The translations under genes and the position numbers were made by a program. Under the pieces are notes generated by a model, which saw only the letters and a program-made list of their open reading frames with translations, did not search any database and was not told where the DNA came from. DNA of 49,404 nt from Albifimbria verrucaria (taxonomy: Eukaryota > Ascomycota > Sordariomycetes > Hypocreales > Stachybotryaceae): positions 1-49,404 of the forward strand of contig JAHREC010000033.1 in NCBI GenBank assembly GCA_020081605.1, in the 5' to 3' direction. The stretch's first letter is position 1; the number at the start of each line of letters is the position of its first letter. Of the stretch, positions 31,381 through 42,354 are shown one piece after another.

Positions 31381-33934
31381 CTACTCAATGGCATTGCTCA
31401 TCAATGACTTCCTTGCGCTTTGGTCCCTATCACCCTCGGCCACATCATTGCTAGCATTGGGGAGTATGATGGCGCGGTCGATGGCGTTGGGAAGACCACG
31501 ATGACGGCCTCGGATCATCATGGCGCAGATGACCAACTTGGAAAAGGTAGTAAATTGGCCGCAGAGGGATGTCATGACGGAGGGATGGCCAAGCGACAAG
31601 CCGACGTTTCCACTGGGAGCTGTATGTCAGTAATGTGAACATGCAGACCAAAGAGAATCTGCACCTACTATGCACTGACTACTTCGAAGAAAACGGGGAA
31701 CACCGAGAATGACTTGAGGCATATAGGTTAGTTAAAGAGCTGCCGTCATGTAACAGATCAATTGAGCGCTTACCGGTTCGTTGAGGTCCATGATTCGCTT
31801 CGACTCAGCAACACAAATACAAAAAGTGCCGAGGAACATATACCACAGGTCGAAGCTTAACTGATTCCGGACGTGCATCATGACGTAAGACACGCTGTTA
31901 GTCTCGTCGGGACTGCTCTCGTGGCCATAGACTCCAAGAGCCTTTTCCTCGTAGGTGTTTGAGGCGCGGATAGCAATCGCGATCGGAAAAATAGCAATAT
32001 ACATCATACACAGCAAGCTGAACTGGACTCCTGGGTTAACAAGGGCTAAGTTCAGGGTAGATGTTCCCGTATGACGAGCTGACGCAGCCTGGAATAGAGC
32101 CGACAGAATACGGGGTCCCATAGGTAAGTCGGTAACGGCTGGGTTATCCAGATCGAGGACTATAATGAGCAAGACGTCGATGAAGTTCATGACGAACAGA
32201 ATGCCGAAGAGTATCCAGGTCGGCTTGCTAGGAAATAGCAATGTGTAGCATCGTCGTGGGTGGTCGAGGAGAAACTGTAGGGGCTCTTTCATGGCTGACT
32301 CGGCGGGTACCAGCTTGGACATCGTCCAAATAATAAGACGGAGCAGGACAGGATAGCAAGTATTTCCAGCAAAAGCCAGGAATGTCATGACGATCATAGG
32401 CCATGTAGCATCTCTGAAGGTCACCATCGAGTCGGGTGTTAGGGTAAAGCCCAGGTTATTCACCATTGTTTGAGCAGAATAAAAGGCCCTGTTCATCGCA
32501 GCTCGTCAGTCATCTTGGAATTGCAATACGGTATGGAACTCCCAAGACTTACCACCACGTTTTATCTTGGCCATTCTCTGCGAGCCAATCCTTGTACTTG
32601 GGAGCGGCATTATGGATCCAAGGGATGAGACAAATCGCTCCAAAGAAATGCAAACCGAAGAAATAACCTGCTCGGTACGGTCAGGTATATTCGAAGCATG
32701 AAGTAATATCGACAATTCATTACCTATAATAATCTTGAAAAGAAGCTTGAGACTTCGATATTCGATACCGCCCAGAATTTCGCGGTCAGCCTCCGATAAA
32801 TTGTGGAACTGGGAGTTGCGGCCCACAGTTACGTGTCGGGAGAGCTGAGGAAGATCCATGCTTCTACGCTCAATCGATGCCGAACGCTGCTGTGCACGGT
32901 TGAGTAGGGTAGAACGACCTAGAATAAGGGCCGAAGAAGCAGCTTTCTCAATCGAACGAGCGGCGCTAAGAGCGAGTCTATGGCTGTCACGGTGTCGAGA
33001 CGGCATGCTTGAAGATTCCGCCGGGGTAATAGCATCGTCTAAGCATAGTAGAGGGAAGGTTTTAGAGCGGGAGCTGGTGGGAGTTGAGTCCGTGGTTGCT
33101 TACCATAGTCTTCATTTCTTGAGGCCGACGTATCGACCTCGACCACGGGTTGGCCTGTCGTGATGGATGTGTCAGTATGGGCATGGACAACTATTTAAAT
33201 CTATACATGGCTGCAATTACCATTCTCACGGTCCCTCGGACCCGGGACACGTAAAGCGACTTCGGATCGGTCCTTGGGGACATCGCGTACATCCCCATCA
33301 AATTTGATTATGGGAGACCTGACGGGATGCGTTGCGGATAAAACTGTACGTCTCAAACCTAATGCTTCATCGTTTTCCTCGTCATGGGGCTTGCCTTCGA
33401 CGTCTTCATTATTGCATCGAAGCGGAACTGGTTCTGAAAAGACTGTATCAGCAGCCGAATACGGATGTGTTTGATATAGCAAGAGTTTACCAGCAGTCTT
33501 CAACTGCTGTCTGAACCACCAGATGCGGGCGAGAACAACAGCAATATTGACAAAGCCAAGATTGGTGATAATGGGGATGATGTAGATGTAGACCTGCTGA
33601 TATGTCTTCAGATCCTTCACATCGACCCTAGATTCAACAAGGTAGGTATCAGCCCTTGATGTTCTAAATGTCGACGCGACAAAGGATGGACATACGTATT
33701 CAGACCAGATTCGGTCGAGGCACTGGCGCCAAAGAAGAACGCGTCGACGGCAGCAAGGTTGCCATTGGGGTAAATCACAACTAGCGAAAGGATGGCACAA
33801 AATATGATCCAGATATCTATGATATATACAAGTTAGTGCCCGAATTTGTCCAAACATACGAATCTGTACTACTTACAATGGAGGGTGATAAACTTGAGCC
33901 TTGTAGCACAGAATGTTTTGACTCCTTCCCACAT
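31381..33934 (-). CDS. trk1: TRK-family potassium transporter, intact, nine exons
   Basis: Minus strand, ATG at 33934. Exons are 33934-33877, 33816-33696, 33627-33221, 33154-33104, 33038-32724, 32667-32553, 32488-31774, 31712-31669 and 31612-31381. Introns are 56-68 nt, all GT..AG, and phases join perfectly, giving 685 residues ending SLMSNAIE. All four TRK pore loops are visible: ASTESGLNTVDV, MVNNLGFTLTP, ARHTGTSTLN and SAYGNVGLSLG. Each keeps its filter glycine and they lie between hydrophobic segments such as YIYIIPIITNLGFVNIAVV and FFGLHFFGAICLIPWI. TRK proteins are plasma-membrane high-affinity K+ importers. The cytoplasmic loop between the first two pore units is shorter than in yeast Trk1. 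No lesion was seen, unlike most neighbours. A HAL4-type kinase gene lies divergently 2.2 kb away. Confidence 0.92.
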
Positions 33935-36114
33935 CGCGAGGCCTCTGGATGCGGCGGCTTGACAGCGCAAAGCTGGGGATATTATGGAAAAGGAGTTTAG
34001 ATAAAGTTGGAGTGTCTGAGATGCGGAAGCAAATGGGAGCCAAGCGCGGCAAAAGGAACCAGGGCTGAGGGAAGAAAAGACTTTGCCTAGTTGTTACCAT
34101 CTGTCTGGCAAAAGGCCGAATTTATACTGGACCAAAATCATGAATTTGTGGGTGCTGCCATGCGACCTTTTCGAGCGAGACATGGGATGTAATTCCAAGT
34201 TATTGTGCGTCTTTGAGTTGATTAGGTGGCAATCTAACCTGGAGACTTGCATATACCATTTCACTTTGCGAATTCTCCCACTTCTTCGAGTTTCTTGATG
34301 TACACAGCTTTCAGATTATCTAGGGGTCCTCCAGTACACACCCAGTGACTACGAAAATCTTCTTAGCTATTTGATGATAATGCACGTGGTGGCTATGTGG
34401 GCGGCCTCCCGTCTCGTCTCAAAGGACGCTGTGATTGGTTATTTATGACTACACGGGAAGCAAACCAAGCTCCCGCTTACTCCCCAAGCCCCTGTCAGGA
34501 TATCGTAAATTGCCTCAAGCCGGACCCAGCCATAGAGCCCTCCAGTGTGGCATTCCCTGCGCTCAGCTTATGCCGCTGCCAAGAAATTGGCCCGTAAGCT
34601 TCTACGGTCCTTGCCGGCTGTCGCAAATGCGTATTACAATCGTCTCTCACTTGCATAGCTTGAAAACGTGCCATGTACAAAGTTGAATATGGAATGTGAC
34701 AAAGGGTGGGCTCGGGCGGCAGCGGTCGGCCGTGGGATGGATACACGGACTTTCGAAGCAACACTCGGCCGACAGGTTACCTGCCTTAGTTCCTGCGCAC
34801 TTGCGGAGGAGGGCCTCATGCCTAGAATAATGTTTTTGGCGACTGATGCTGGGGCAAGAAGAAAAAGACGGCCGAGCTTCTGCGTCTATCTCTGCTTATT
34901 ATTGCTGCGACTACTCCTATTATTATTGTTGTCGTTGTTGGTACTTGTTTATTTACTCATTTATTTCCGCTTCTTGCATGATTTTCTTTTTCATCTGTCC
35001 CGGTTGTCCCCACATTCGTTGATAACGCTCTAAATATAAATATTCATTTTTAATCTTCTTTTTCCTCTTCCTCTTTTGCAAACAGCATATCGACGTTACG
35101 TAGAGGCTGCCGCTGCTAGTCCTCCTCCAGCAGCGTGCGGACTAGGCCAAAGGCGCACAAAATTACGTCAGAGCATCAACCGCCCAGTGCTTATGAACCC
35201 TCGAGCCGCCCACGGCCTGTAACTTTTCACATCATGCCGCCAACCCCCGCCGGACGATCGCCTTGGCGCTGAGTGGTGCTTGTCCGCCAAGATGACCAGC
35301 AACATCTGGGCCGTCCCGCTCCAGCTCACAATATCGCCAAAAGTGACTGTTGTAATCCTGTTCTGGGCAATCTTCCCGGCAGATCCAGGCCACAAGACCT
35401 GGGCTCGGCATAACCAGACACATCCTCCCAGTCACTAGCACCGTCATGCTATCCCACGCCGCCGCGTAGACCACCAACATGACTCGGCCGGCCAATCCGC
35501 CGCCTAGAGCCTCTTAATGGGAGGAGTAGCTGACCCAAACAAGACATCCATTTCTCAGACTATGACGCTAAACGTGCGACCCGGACGAGGGCGGTCGCCT
35601 GCCGGCTGACGCACCATTTCCCGTGACAAGTTTGTCATGATTGACATGGGGCGGGCTCGCCGGGTTCTGATATCCTTACCAGCACAGGTTCCCGGTTAGC
35701 CGGAGATTGCTGCCCTGATTGGCCAGAGGAGGCTCATGGGACCCCAACGGTGCATTGTTCAACGGAACCGGCCTCTTGTCCTTGCAAAGTGCACGGCTTA
35801 TCTAAACTTGGGAGCTACGAGTCCTCGTGCGATGGGCTCTGCCCTGGTGCCTGGCCATGCACTCGGATTTTTCCCTTTGGTTCATCTCCCAGGTGGCGCG
35901 AGGTCTAGTGTGTCAAGTATCGCTTTCAGAGGCGTTCCTTGGCCTGGAGACCTGCTCGTGGGCTACGCAGCAAAGCGACCAAAGGTAGGCGGCACCACGG
36001 GGCGAGCCAGGGGCGCTGCGAAGCCTGTTGCTGAGTTTTGCCCCGTAAGTTAGCATTCTGGTCGACTGGCATCATCTTCAAGAGCAACACTTGGTTTCAA
36101 AACCGACTCGATCT
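33935..36114. other. Shared 5' region between TRK and kinase genes
   Basis: A 2.2-kb divergent intergenic region. 34.4-35.0 kb has an ORF (34668-35033) with a Leu-rich end arising from TTA/TTG-type trinucleotide runs. 35.1 kb onward is clearly GC-richer, with ORFs on both strands (for example minus 35495-35232, containing CREDCPEQDYNSHFWRYC). None was recognised. It probably holds both promoters, and one small unannotated gene is possible. Confidence 0.4.
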
Positions 36115-37205
36115 ATGGACGCCAAGGCCATGCCGCCGCAGCGCTTCATCCTGCACTCGGGCTCTGAGGGCGGCCACGAGCATTATCTCGAGCCAAGAAA
36201 ACAGCGGCAGACGTTATCCGCGGTATGGAGGAAGTTGATGGACTTTGGACTTCCCTCTTCGCCTGCAAACTCACCCGCAACTGCCGTGGATAAGTACGGC
36301 AAGTGCCAGGAGCTGCTGGGCAGCGGCGCGTCCGGCACGGTGTGGATCTCGCGCAAGTGGACGGCAAACGGGGTCGAAGAGCTGTACGCCATCAAGAGGT
36401 CCGGTCGGAGGCCCGGGGAGCCGAACAGCTCGTACACGAAGCGGGTCATGTCAGAGTATCGCATCTCGAGCGAGCTACGCCATCCAAACGTGATCCGCAC
36501 GCTCGACCTGCTGCACGACGAGAAGGAAATGACCTACACAGTCATGGAGTTTTGCGCGGGCGGCAGCCTCTACATGTGGATCAGGTCGGCAGGGAAATTC
36601 GAGGTGCAGGAAGCCGACTGCTTCTTCAAGCAGCTGATGAGCGGCGTCCAGTACATGCACGAGATGGGCGTGGCCCACCGCGACCTCAAGCCCGAGAACC
36701 TGCTTCTCACCGCCGGCGGCAGGCTCAAGATCGGCGACTTTGACTACAGCGAGTGTTTCCGCACGGCCTGGGAGGAGGATGCGCACATGGTGTCTGGCCT
36801 CTGTGGCTCGCAGCCGTATATTGCCCCCGAGGCGTACGTGCAGGACGAGTTTGACGGTCGCGCTCTTGACATATGGGCCTGCGGCATCATATACGTGGCC
36901 ATGCGCACCGGCAGTTTCCTCTGGAACATTGCGAAAAAGGACGAGGATGATTTGTACGCCCAGTATCTCGAGGATCGCCGTCAGGAGGCCGGCTTCGTTC
37001 CGCTCGAGACTCTGCGTCGGGTAAGTTGCACTTGCTTCCACCCCTTCCTGATGCCGGGGAAGCTCACGGCTCACGCATCGCTTAGGCACGCTGCAGCAAC
37101 GTCATCTACTGCATGCTGGACCCGAACTCATCACGTCGGATCACGGCTTCACATGTCTTAAAGTCGGAATGGGGCCGGGAAATTCAAACTTGCCAGCCTG
37201 TCTGA
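36115..37205 (+). CDS. HAL4/SAT4-type Ser/Thr protein kinase, two exons
   Basis: ATG 36115; exon 1 36115-37020, intron 37021-37085 (GTAAGT..CTTAG), exon 2 37086-37205 ending TGA; 341 residues. Kinase landmarks in order are the glycine loop [14 protein letters not shown] (Lys about 94), [11 protein letters not shown] (about 188), GDFDYSEC (about 207), [23 protein letters not shown] and, in exon 2, [21 protein letters not shown]. The combination [22 protein letters not shown](V/T)SGLCGS and [18 protein letters not shown] is typical of fungal HAL4/SAT4-HAL5-like kinases. In yeast these stabilise and activate the Trk1/Trk2 K+ transporters. It is oddly short at the N-terminus and has Asp in place of the DFG glycine. 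The gene is GC-rich relative to its surroundings and shows no stop or frameshift. Confidence 0.9.
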
Positions 37206-38494
37206 TCCTGATTGAATTCGAGTGTTACTGGACTACGAGTTACTGAATATAGAGAGCGCGGGCCGACGAGCTGCCCAAGCTTTCAGCGAGAAGCAAGGCG
37301 CAAGGCGTACGGATAAAAATGCCTACCGCTGCACTGGCAATTCATTACTAATTTCACAAGCTTCTGTACTTAATCGAATACGCACTTCGCTTGCTAGTAG
37401 CAATCGGCCACGTGTAACGATTCGAATTATTCGGACGAGAGCGGCTCCTATTCACCACATGCTCATATCTTCATACACGACGGCCTGCATTAACTTTCTG
37501 AACATGCCTAGTTGGGTAAACAAATCTATGATTGGTGCGACCCCGCCATGAAGTTTTGGATCCGGGTTTGGTGGACCGGATGCTGTTTGAGCAGCAACCA
37601 TAATCTTCAGCTGTCCTCATTACTGATGAAGCATCAACTACTACCAAAAATGGACGCATTTGGGATATGATTTTGTCTTCTGTCCGACGAGGAGCCATAG
37701 CCGTACTTATGGGCGAATTTTCGTCTCTAGTTTAGCCTAATAACATCAATCCTTTCTTTTCTACGGCAGGCTTGCCATGGGAAGCAGGTTTGTACCAGCT
37801 CTGTTCGGGTTACAAAATGACGAGCAGGTCGTTGGCCCAGCCGACACTCAAGCCGTTGCGATCAACACTGAACCCAAACCAGCGCATATTGTGCGACCTG
37901 TGGTGTCACCTGGCTCGTGGGGGAACACGAGCACATCATGCTAATAGCCGTTTGACTTCACGGGAAACCCGCCGAAGAATAGACCGGACCTCAAGCAAGC
38001 GTGGGAGGCCTTGCAGAATCCACGGGTTGGTGAACGATCAGGTCTCGCCAGATGCTCGCTCAACAACTTATGCATTGTAAACATATGAAGTCTCTTCGTG
38101 TGAAAAGCACTTTCCATCGCCTTATCGCATCGGATATATCTCTTATCGGCGGGATCCCGGAGATTATGCCTTCATCGTTTGAGGCCGTGACAACCAAGCC
38201 TCAGTTAATCATGAATTGGCTAGATGCGATTCGACAGGTCCAACCTGTGTTGACCCAACAATAGCCGCAAGTGGCCTTGAAAGAATATACGGCATCTGGC
38301 ATCCCGTCAATGTCATATAAATTATAGAGTTAACCAAATCTCACGTAAAAGCAACCTCGGTTATTGTTCGTCCGCGTTGAGAAGCCCTGAGCAAGGTTGT
38401 TGAAACGTTGCAGTCTCGATAGTATCAACATTTAGTAACTTTTTCGAACACGATTTTTAAGCTTGTCTTTAATGAGTAGGTCGACCACAGCCCT
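37206..38494. other. Coding-like but unassigned sequence
   Basis: One plus frame at 37765-38070 gives protein-like stretches (VPALFGLQNDEQVVGPADTQ and NPPKNRPDLKQAWEALQNP) broken by stops. They may belong to a decayed gene upstream of the conserved ORF at 38.5 kb. No family was recognised. Confidence 0.3.
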
Positions 38495-38972
38495 ATGAAC
38501 CTCTTTACCCAAAATTGTGTAGAGGTTGTTACAGAATGGATCTCATTGCTCAGCAAAACCAGAATCTCCGGCGATCTCGCAAGCTCAGACCCCCGTATCA
38601 TTGCCGCTCTCAAATCTCTGGATAGGATCATTTGTAGACAAGAAGGAACGCATTTGCTGCGACGGCTAGCTTACGTGCAGGTAATGCAGATATTTACCAA
38701 GCTTGAATCAATTATTAAATAATTGGGGAAATGGACAGACCTCACGTAAACCTTGTTATCGCGACGCGACTGTTGCCATCGACATTTACATGAAGGCTCA
38801 GGAAGATCGCTCACAAACAGACGCTTTGAGACGTGAGATCAAAGAACGCAAACGCGCTGGCAGAAGCTGGCGTGACTTAGCGGGACCACCTCCACTCTTC
38901 ACCATGATATATTCAGAAGCTGCTGGGTCGGTCGTGTATGGTGTTGCCCTCTCCCCAGAGATCTTTTACTGA
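38495..38972 (+). pseudogene. Conserved fungal protein of unknown function, C-terminal part
   Basis: A first frame (ATG 38495) contains RRLAYVQVMQIFTKLESIIK followed by TAA. A second frame from about 38739 contains YRDATVAIDIYMKAQEDRSQ and RREIKERKRAGRSWRDLAGP, then PLFTMIYSEAA. The W-x-x-LAGP-x-PL..YS(E/D)AA ending is, to my recollection, a conserved C-terminus of an uncharacterised fungal family. A 58-nt GT..CAG segment (38681-38738) would join the two frames in phase 0 and give 139 residues. However, MQIFTKLE looks conserved, which argues for a frameshift and stop instead. Upstream, LFRTRF-like sequence in another frame suggests further decay. No function is known. Confidence 0.45.
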
Positions 38973-39199
38973 CTCTCGGTAGGCGGGACGTTGGAAGACA
39001 AGACAGCGCGAGCCTAAAGTTGGCGGCGGCAAGTGTCCTGGATTGTTTGGGTAAGGCTGCTCGTATTTGCACTCTGCTCACCGAGAGCGCAGAATGGGCT
39101 GTCAGGTCTGGCTATTTAGTCGATATGCACTAGATTGCAGCAGTGCAAATCAGGGAATTACTTCAGTAGTCTCGTTTTGGGCGCTGGCTCTTCAATATT

Positions 39200-39395
39200 G
39201 TAGCGTGGGGAGTGCGCTAGACCCTGGCTGTTGTAGGGGCTCACTAAGCCTAGACATGATGGTGATTGAGCGCTGACGGCTTGCTGTGAAGCGCGCTTGA
39301 GGCTGAGTGCTGGGACGGGACGGGTGGCATACTGGGAGCAGGTTGCTGTAAGGCGCACTAGGCGCCGGGGGCTGTGAGGCACACTAGGTGTCGGG
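39200..39395. repeat. Degenerate short tandem repeats
   Basis: Several imperfect copies of a unit resembling gctgtgaggcacactaggtg, best seen at 39347-39393 where two copies adjoin. Diverged copies lie further left. Confidence 0.5.
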
Positions 39396-39496
39396 TCTTG
39401 GTAGTTTTAAGATCATTCGGCTCTACCCAACACTGCCCTCAAATTTAGGCAGCATAAACTATAAACGATATCATCTTCCAACACTCCTCCCATTAA

Positions 39497-39558
39497 TCGT
39501 TGGATCAAGGCGGAGACTGGCGCTTTGAGAAAAGATGCTCCACAAAGTTGACGAAAGT
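39497..39558 (+). repeat. Dispersed repeat, copy 1
   Basis: Shares tcgttggatcaa, gagac, gcgctt, gagaaaa, atgctcc and gttgacgaaagt in the same order and spacing with 45834-45895. Same strand in both copies. Confidence 0.7.
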
Positions 39559-41169
39559 GAATAGATCAGGACAGCGAAAATGCAAATGATCACACGGTTG
39601 CATTCTCATTATCTGATGGCTTTTGAATTTCAAACATCTCACACCAAAAATGGAGCGGAGCAGAGGCTCCGAGTCATGTTGCATGTGTGTCTCACTTCCG
39701 AGTCAGGGCGTTTGGTCAGATTTCAGGTCCGACCACATTTCGAATTTAGTTCATACCTACAATTCCAGTCAGCATAATCTGCTCATACCTGTACTTCACT
39801 GACCAGCAAATAAACAATGCCAGCTGCGGAATGATCCAGTATAAAGCGACAAACTGAACTAGTGGAATCATATGCTATGCAAGACCCAGTGGCCTCTCAT
39901 TTGCCCGCGTTGCAGGCATGAGCCACGTAAGATTGGCTAATAGCACATTCTCCTGTCAGCTTCTGACAACATGTGGTTATGACCACTACATTATGACCTG
40001 TCTATAAGTATAGCTCAGCTACGACATGATTGTGTCGCGATCGTGTTTCGCCTGGCTTCTACAACGACTGCTAGCGAGATCGGTGCATCTGCCTACTTCG
40101 TTCAAAGCTCAGAGTATCACACCGAACAGCATAACTCCATTTTCACTGCATATCTAAAACTCATGACGGCATGGGTTTAGGTACGGATCCTCCTCACCTT
40201 CGGATGCGAACGTACCAGCGAGAAATCAAGACTGCAGTGATGGAGGATAGTACGTTGGGAACTATCTTGCGTGATTTGCGCTGCATGGATGATCGCGCAC
40301 GTGTTAGGGTTCATGAACAGCTGGATATTATCAACGCCAGCCTAATTGTATGTATTGGAAAACCTAAAGCACCTATGACGTGTAAATCCTGAAATAGTAC
40401 TCGGAAGACACAAATTCCAAAAATAAGAAACAACACTCTGTCGGCTATTGCGGAGTGTGTCCGAAACCGACCTCAGATCTGAAATAGCATCCAACAGAAC
40501 AAACCGAGTGCACAGGTAAAGAAAACTGCACGTACTACCACGAAGGAGGTATTGCTTATAGGTGCAAGTCGCGCAAACAGGGGCTAACAACATGATATAC
40601 CACTAAAAGGTTGAACATCCTGAAATGCTACGACTGAGGGAAAAGATACCGGATTAAACTCCCAACCCTCCATCAGGAATAGGTACAAGGGAGGCATTTA
40701 GACTAGTCATGCTGCTTGAAGCTGCGGGCCCGTCTTGTTTGACACTAGCCAGATTTAAGCATGTGTAACTAGAGATACCATGGGTGCTGATGCGCCTTTA
40801 TCGTAGAAAATGTTCTGGGACATATGCGGTATGGGCTGCTCCCGACGAGGCGGTGTTTTTGCACGGGCGCTTCACTTGGGCGGCGTGGGACGTTAAATGA
40901 TCTACGCTCAGGTCATGTTAGACAGCGTATCGAAGAAGATGACAAGTACTTAAGGATCGGTGTTGGCGGTCTCTAACTGATTATTTCTGATGCGTAGGCT
41001 TCAAAGGATTTGGATTCGGCGTCGATGATAGGTGCTTAGGACCTGATTCCATCATGGAGATAGGTGTACACAAAGTCTCATACATCTATACAGCAGGTAC
41101 GACACAGTAACGTTCGCCTCAACCTTGAAGTTCCTCGAGCTGAAGCCGACCTGAAAGGAAAATTCTCTT

Positions 41170-41340
41170 TCGGGAATGCGCCACATGTTTGTCTTGACAT
41201 CCAAGTATCGGTTCTGGTCCTCCGGGGTCTGTGCGCGAGAAGCAAGAGCCGAAGCTTCGTCGCGTTTGCGTATACGACCTTTCTTGGCAGCGATGCGATT
41301 GCATTCCAGTGCTTATGGCATCCGTCCCTGGAAAACCCAT
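41170..41340 (-). pseudogene. Second bZIP remnant, related to the 25.4-kb copy
   Basis: Read on the minus strand from 41312, one frame gives ALECNRIAAKKGRIRKRDEA, then SALASRAQTPEDQNRYLDVK. This aligns directly with the bZIP basic region and first heptads at 25.45 kb. Two family-critical residues differ here: Arg to Cys before NRIAA, and Cys to Gly in KKC. The zipper then decays. A longer overlapping minus ORF (41078-41647) is a different frame of the same DNA and is not the original reading. Orientation is opposite to the 25-kb copy. Confidence 0.6.
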
Positions 41341-41646
41341 ACTTGTCCACATAATGGAAATATGAGTGAACCTCAACGTCATTGCTGTCGTGGCGAGTGA
41401 GCGCTAGCAGAAGCTCTGCTGGTCTCGAGTTCCATGCAGTTGATCTCGTGCCAATCGGGTTCGACACCAAGCTCCGGATACAAAGCACAAAAAGCAAATA
41501 ATTGATAAGAGGCCAGCTAAAAGCGGGGTCATACAGTTTTGTCAACTCTGTGTCTCTGTACGGTGCGATGCAAATCAAGTCAGAAGCCTGATGTCTCCAA
41601 TCGCCAACCCTTTGCGCTTCGTGTTGCAACTGACGTCCGATAAACA

Positions 41647-42354
41647 ATGTATCAACAATCTAATTCTAAGCACCGGTCGCAACTAAAATCACGGACCAGC
41701 CAGGCATGTGATAGATGCAAAGTGCTAGTCCTGCTATCGCGCCAAAAATCAGTGCAATCAAGCCAGCTAATCTCCATTCTTATAGGCTCGCAAGATACGT
41801 TGTGATGCGCAGCCTGAGGGATGTTCACACTGTGGGGCCGTGAACCTCGAATGCTGCGTCACCGACCGCGTCACCGGCCGTACCGAACGAAGAGGCTACA
41901 TTCAGCAATTGGAGCGCGAAAGATCCAGCATGTTATCTCACATCCGTGAACTTGAAAAATTGCTCAAAGACAATGGAATCGAGGCGAAGCGTTGGGAAGT
42001 CGTGGGCTTAAATCAGACCCCTTCAGCCAAGTCGCCGTCCTCTGTTTCTACAGTTGTAGACAGCTGGATACGACCACAACCCATCACACAAAATCCCCAA
42101 TGCGCTTCCCTGATATCGTGTCTTCGAACGCATTGAACATCTGGCGAGAAGAAAGCGTAGCAGGATCTGGAATGAACGCACCGACTTGGGGTTTTGTCGA
42201 TGGTCTTCCACCGGATTTCCCAGATATCACGCGAGATTGGACTCATATAACCAATACAAATTTGGCACCCAGTTACAATATCACTGGGCCCTCTACCGAA
42301 GCTTCACTAGCCACCCACTTTGACCACAGTCAGTCGTCAGGCTCAGCCTATTGA
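41647..42354 (+). pseudogene. Zn2Cys6 transcription factor, N-terminal part, frameshifted
   Basis: Exon 1 41647-41721 encodes a basic leader to ACDRCK. The intron is 41722-41785 (GTGCTA..TATAG, branch-like GCTAAT). Exon 2 continues ARKIRC-DAQPEG-CSHC-GAVNLE-C, completing CX2CX6CX6CX2CX6C. Then VTGRTERRGYIQQLERERSS and LEKLLKDNG follow, the linker and coil typical of fungal C6 factors with an RxYxxxLE dimerisation element. At about 42095 the sequence passes into another frame (MRFPDIVSSNALNIWREE to a stop at 42354). It ends far short of a usual 600-900-residue factor. It lies divergently beside the bZIP remnant. Confidence 0.75.

Larger units (their letters stand above)
38973..41077. other. 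Gene-poor stretch with repeats
   Basis: Holds degenerate short repeats at 39200-39395 and one copy of a dispersed repeat at 39497-39558. Plus ORF 40171-40392 (LGTILRDLRCMDDRARVRVHEQ) looks protein-like but is unassigned. Nothing was recognised from 40400 to 41077. Confidence 0.4.

Noticed and set aside
34600..34720. Possible Zn2Cys6 cluster (GCRKC..PCTKLNMEC) across a putative GTATTA..CATAG intron
   Set aside because: Only four of six cysteines can be placed and the basic Lys-rich segment is missing, so it was not called as a feature.
34668..35033. Leu-rich C-terminus as a membrane segment
   Set aside because: It arises from TTA/TTG/TTC-type trinucleotide runs and has no supporting domain; more likely low-complexity non-coding DNA.
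39200..39395. Subtelomeric or CRISPR-like repeat array
   Set aside because: Units are few, imperfect and without spacers, and no TTAGGG-type telomere repeat is present.
41078..41647. 189-codon minus ORF as a protein-coding gene
   Set aside because: The bZIP similarity is in a different frame of the same DNA, so the long ORF is a by-product.
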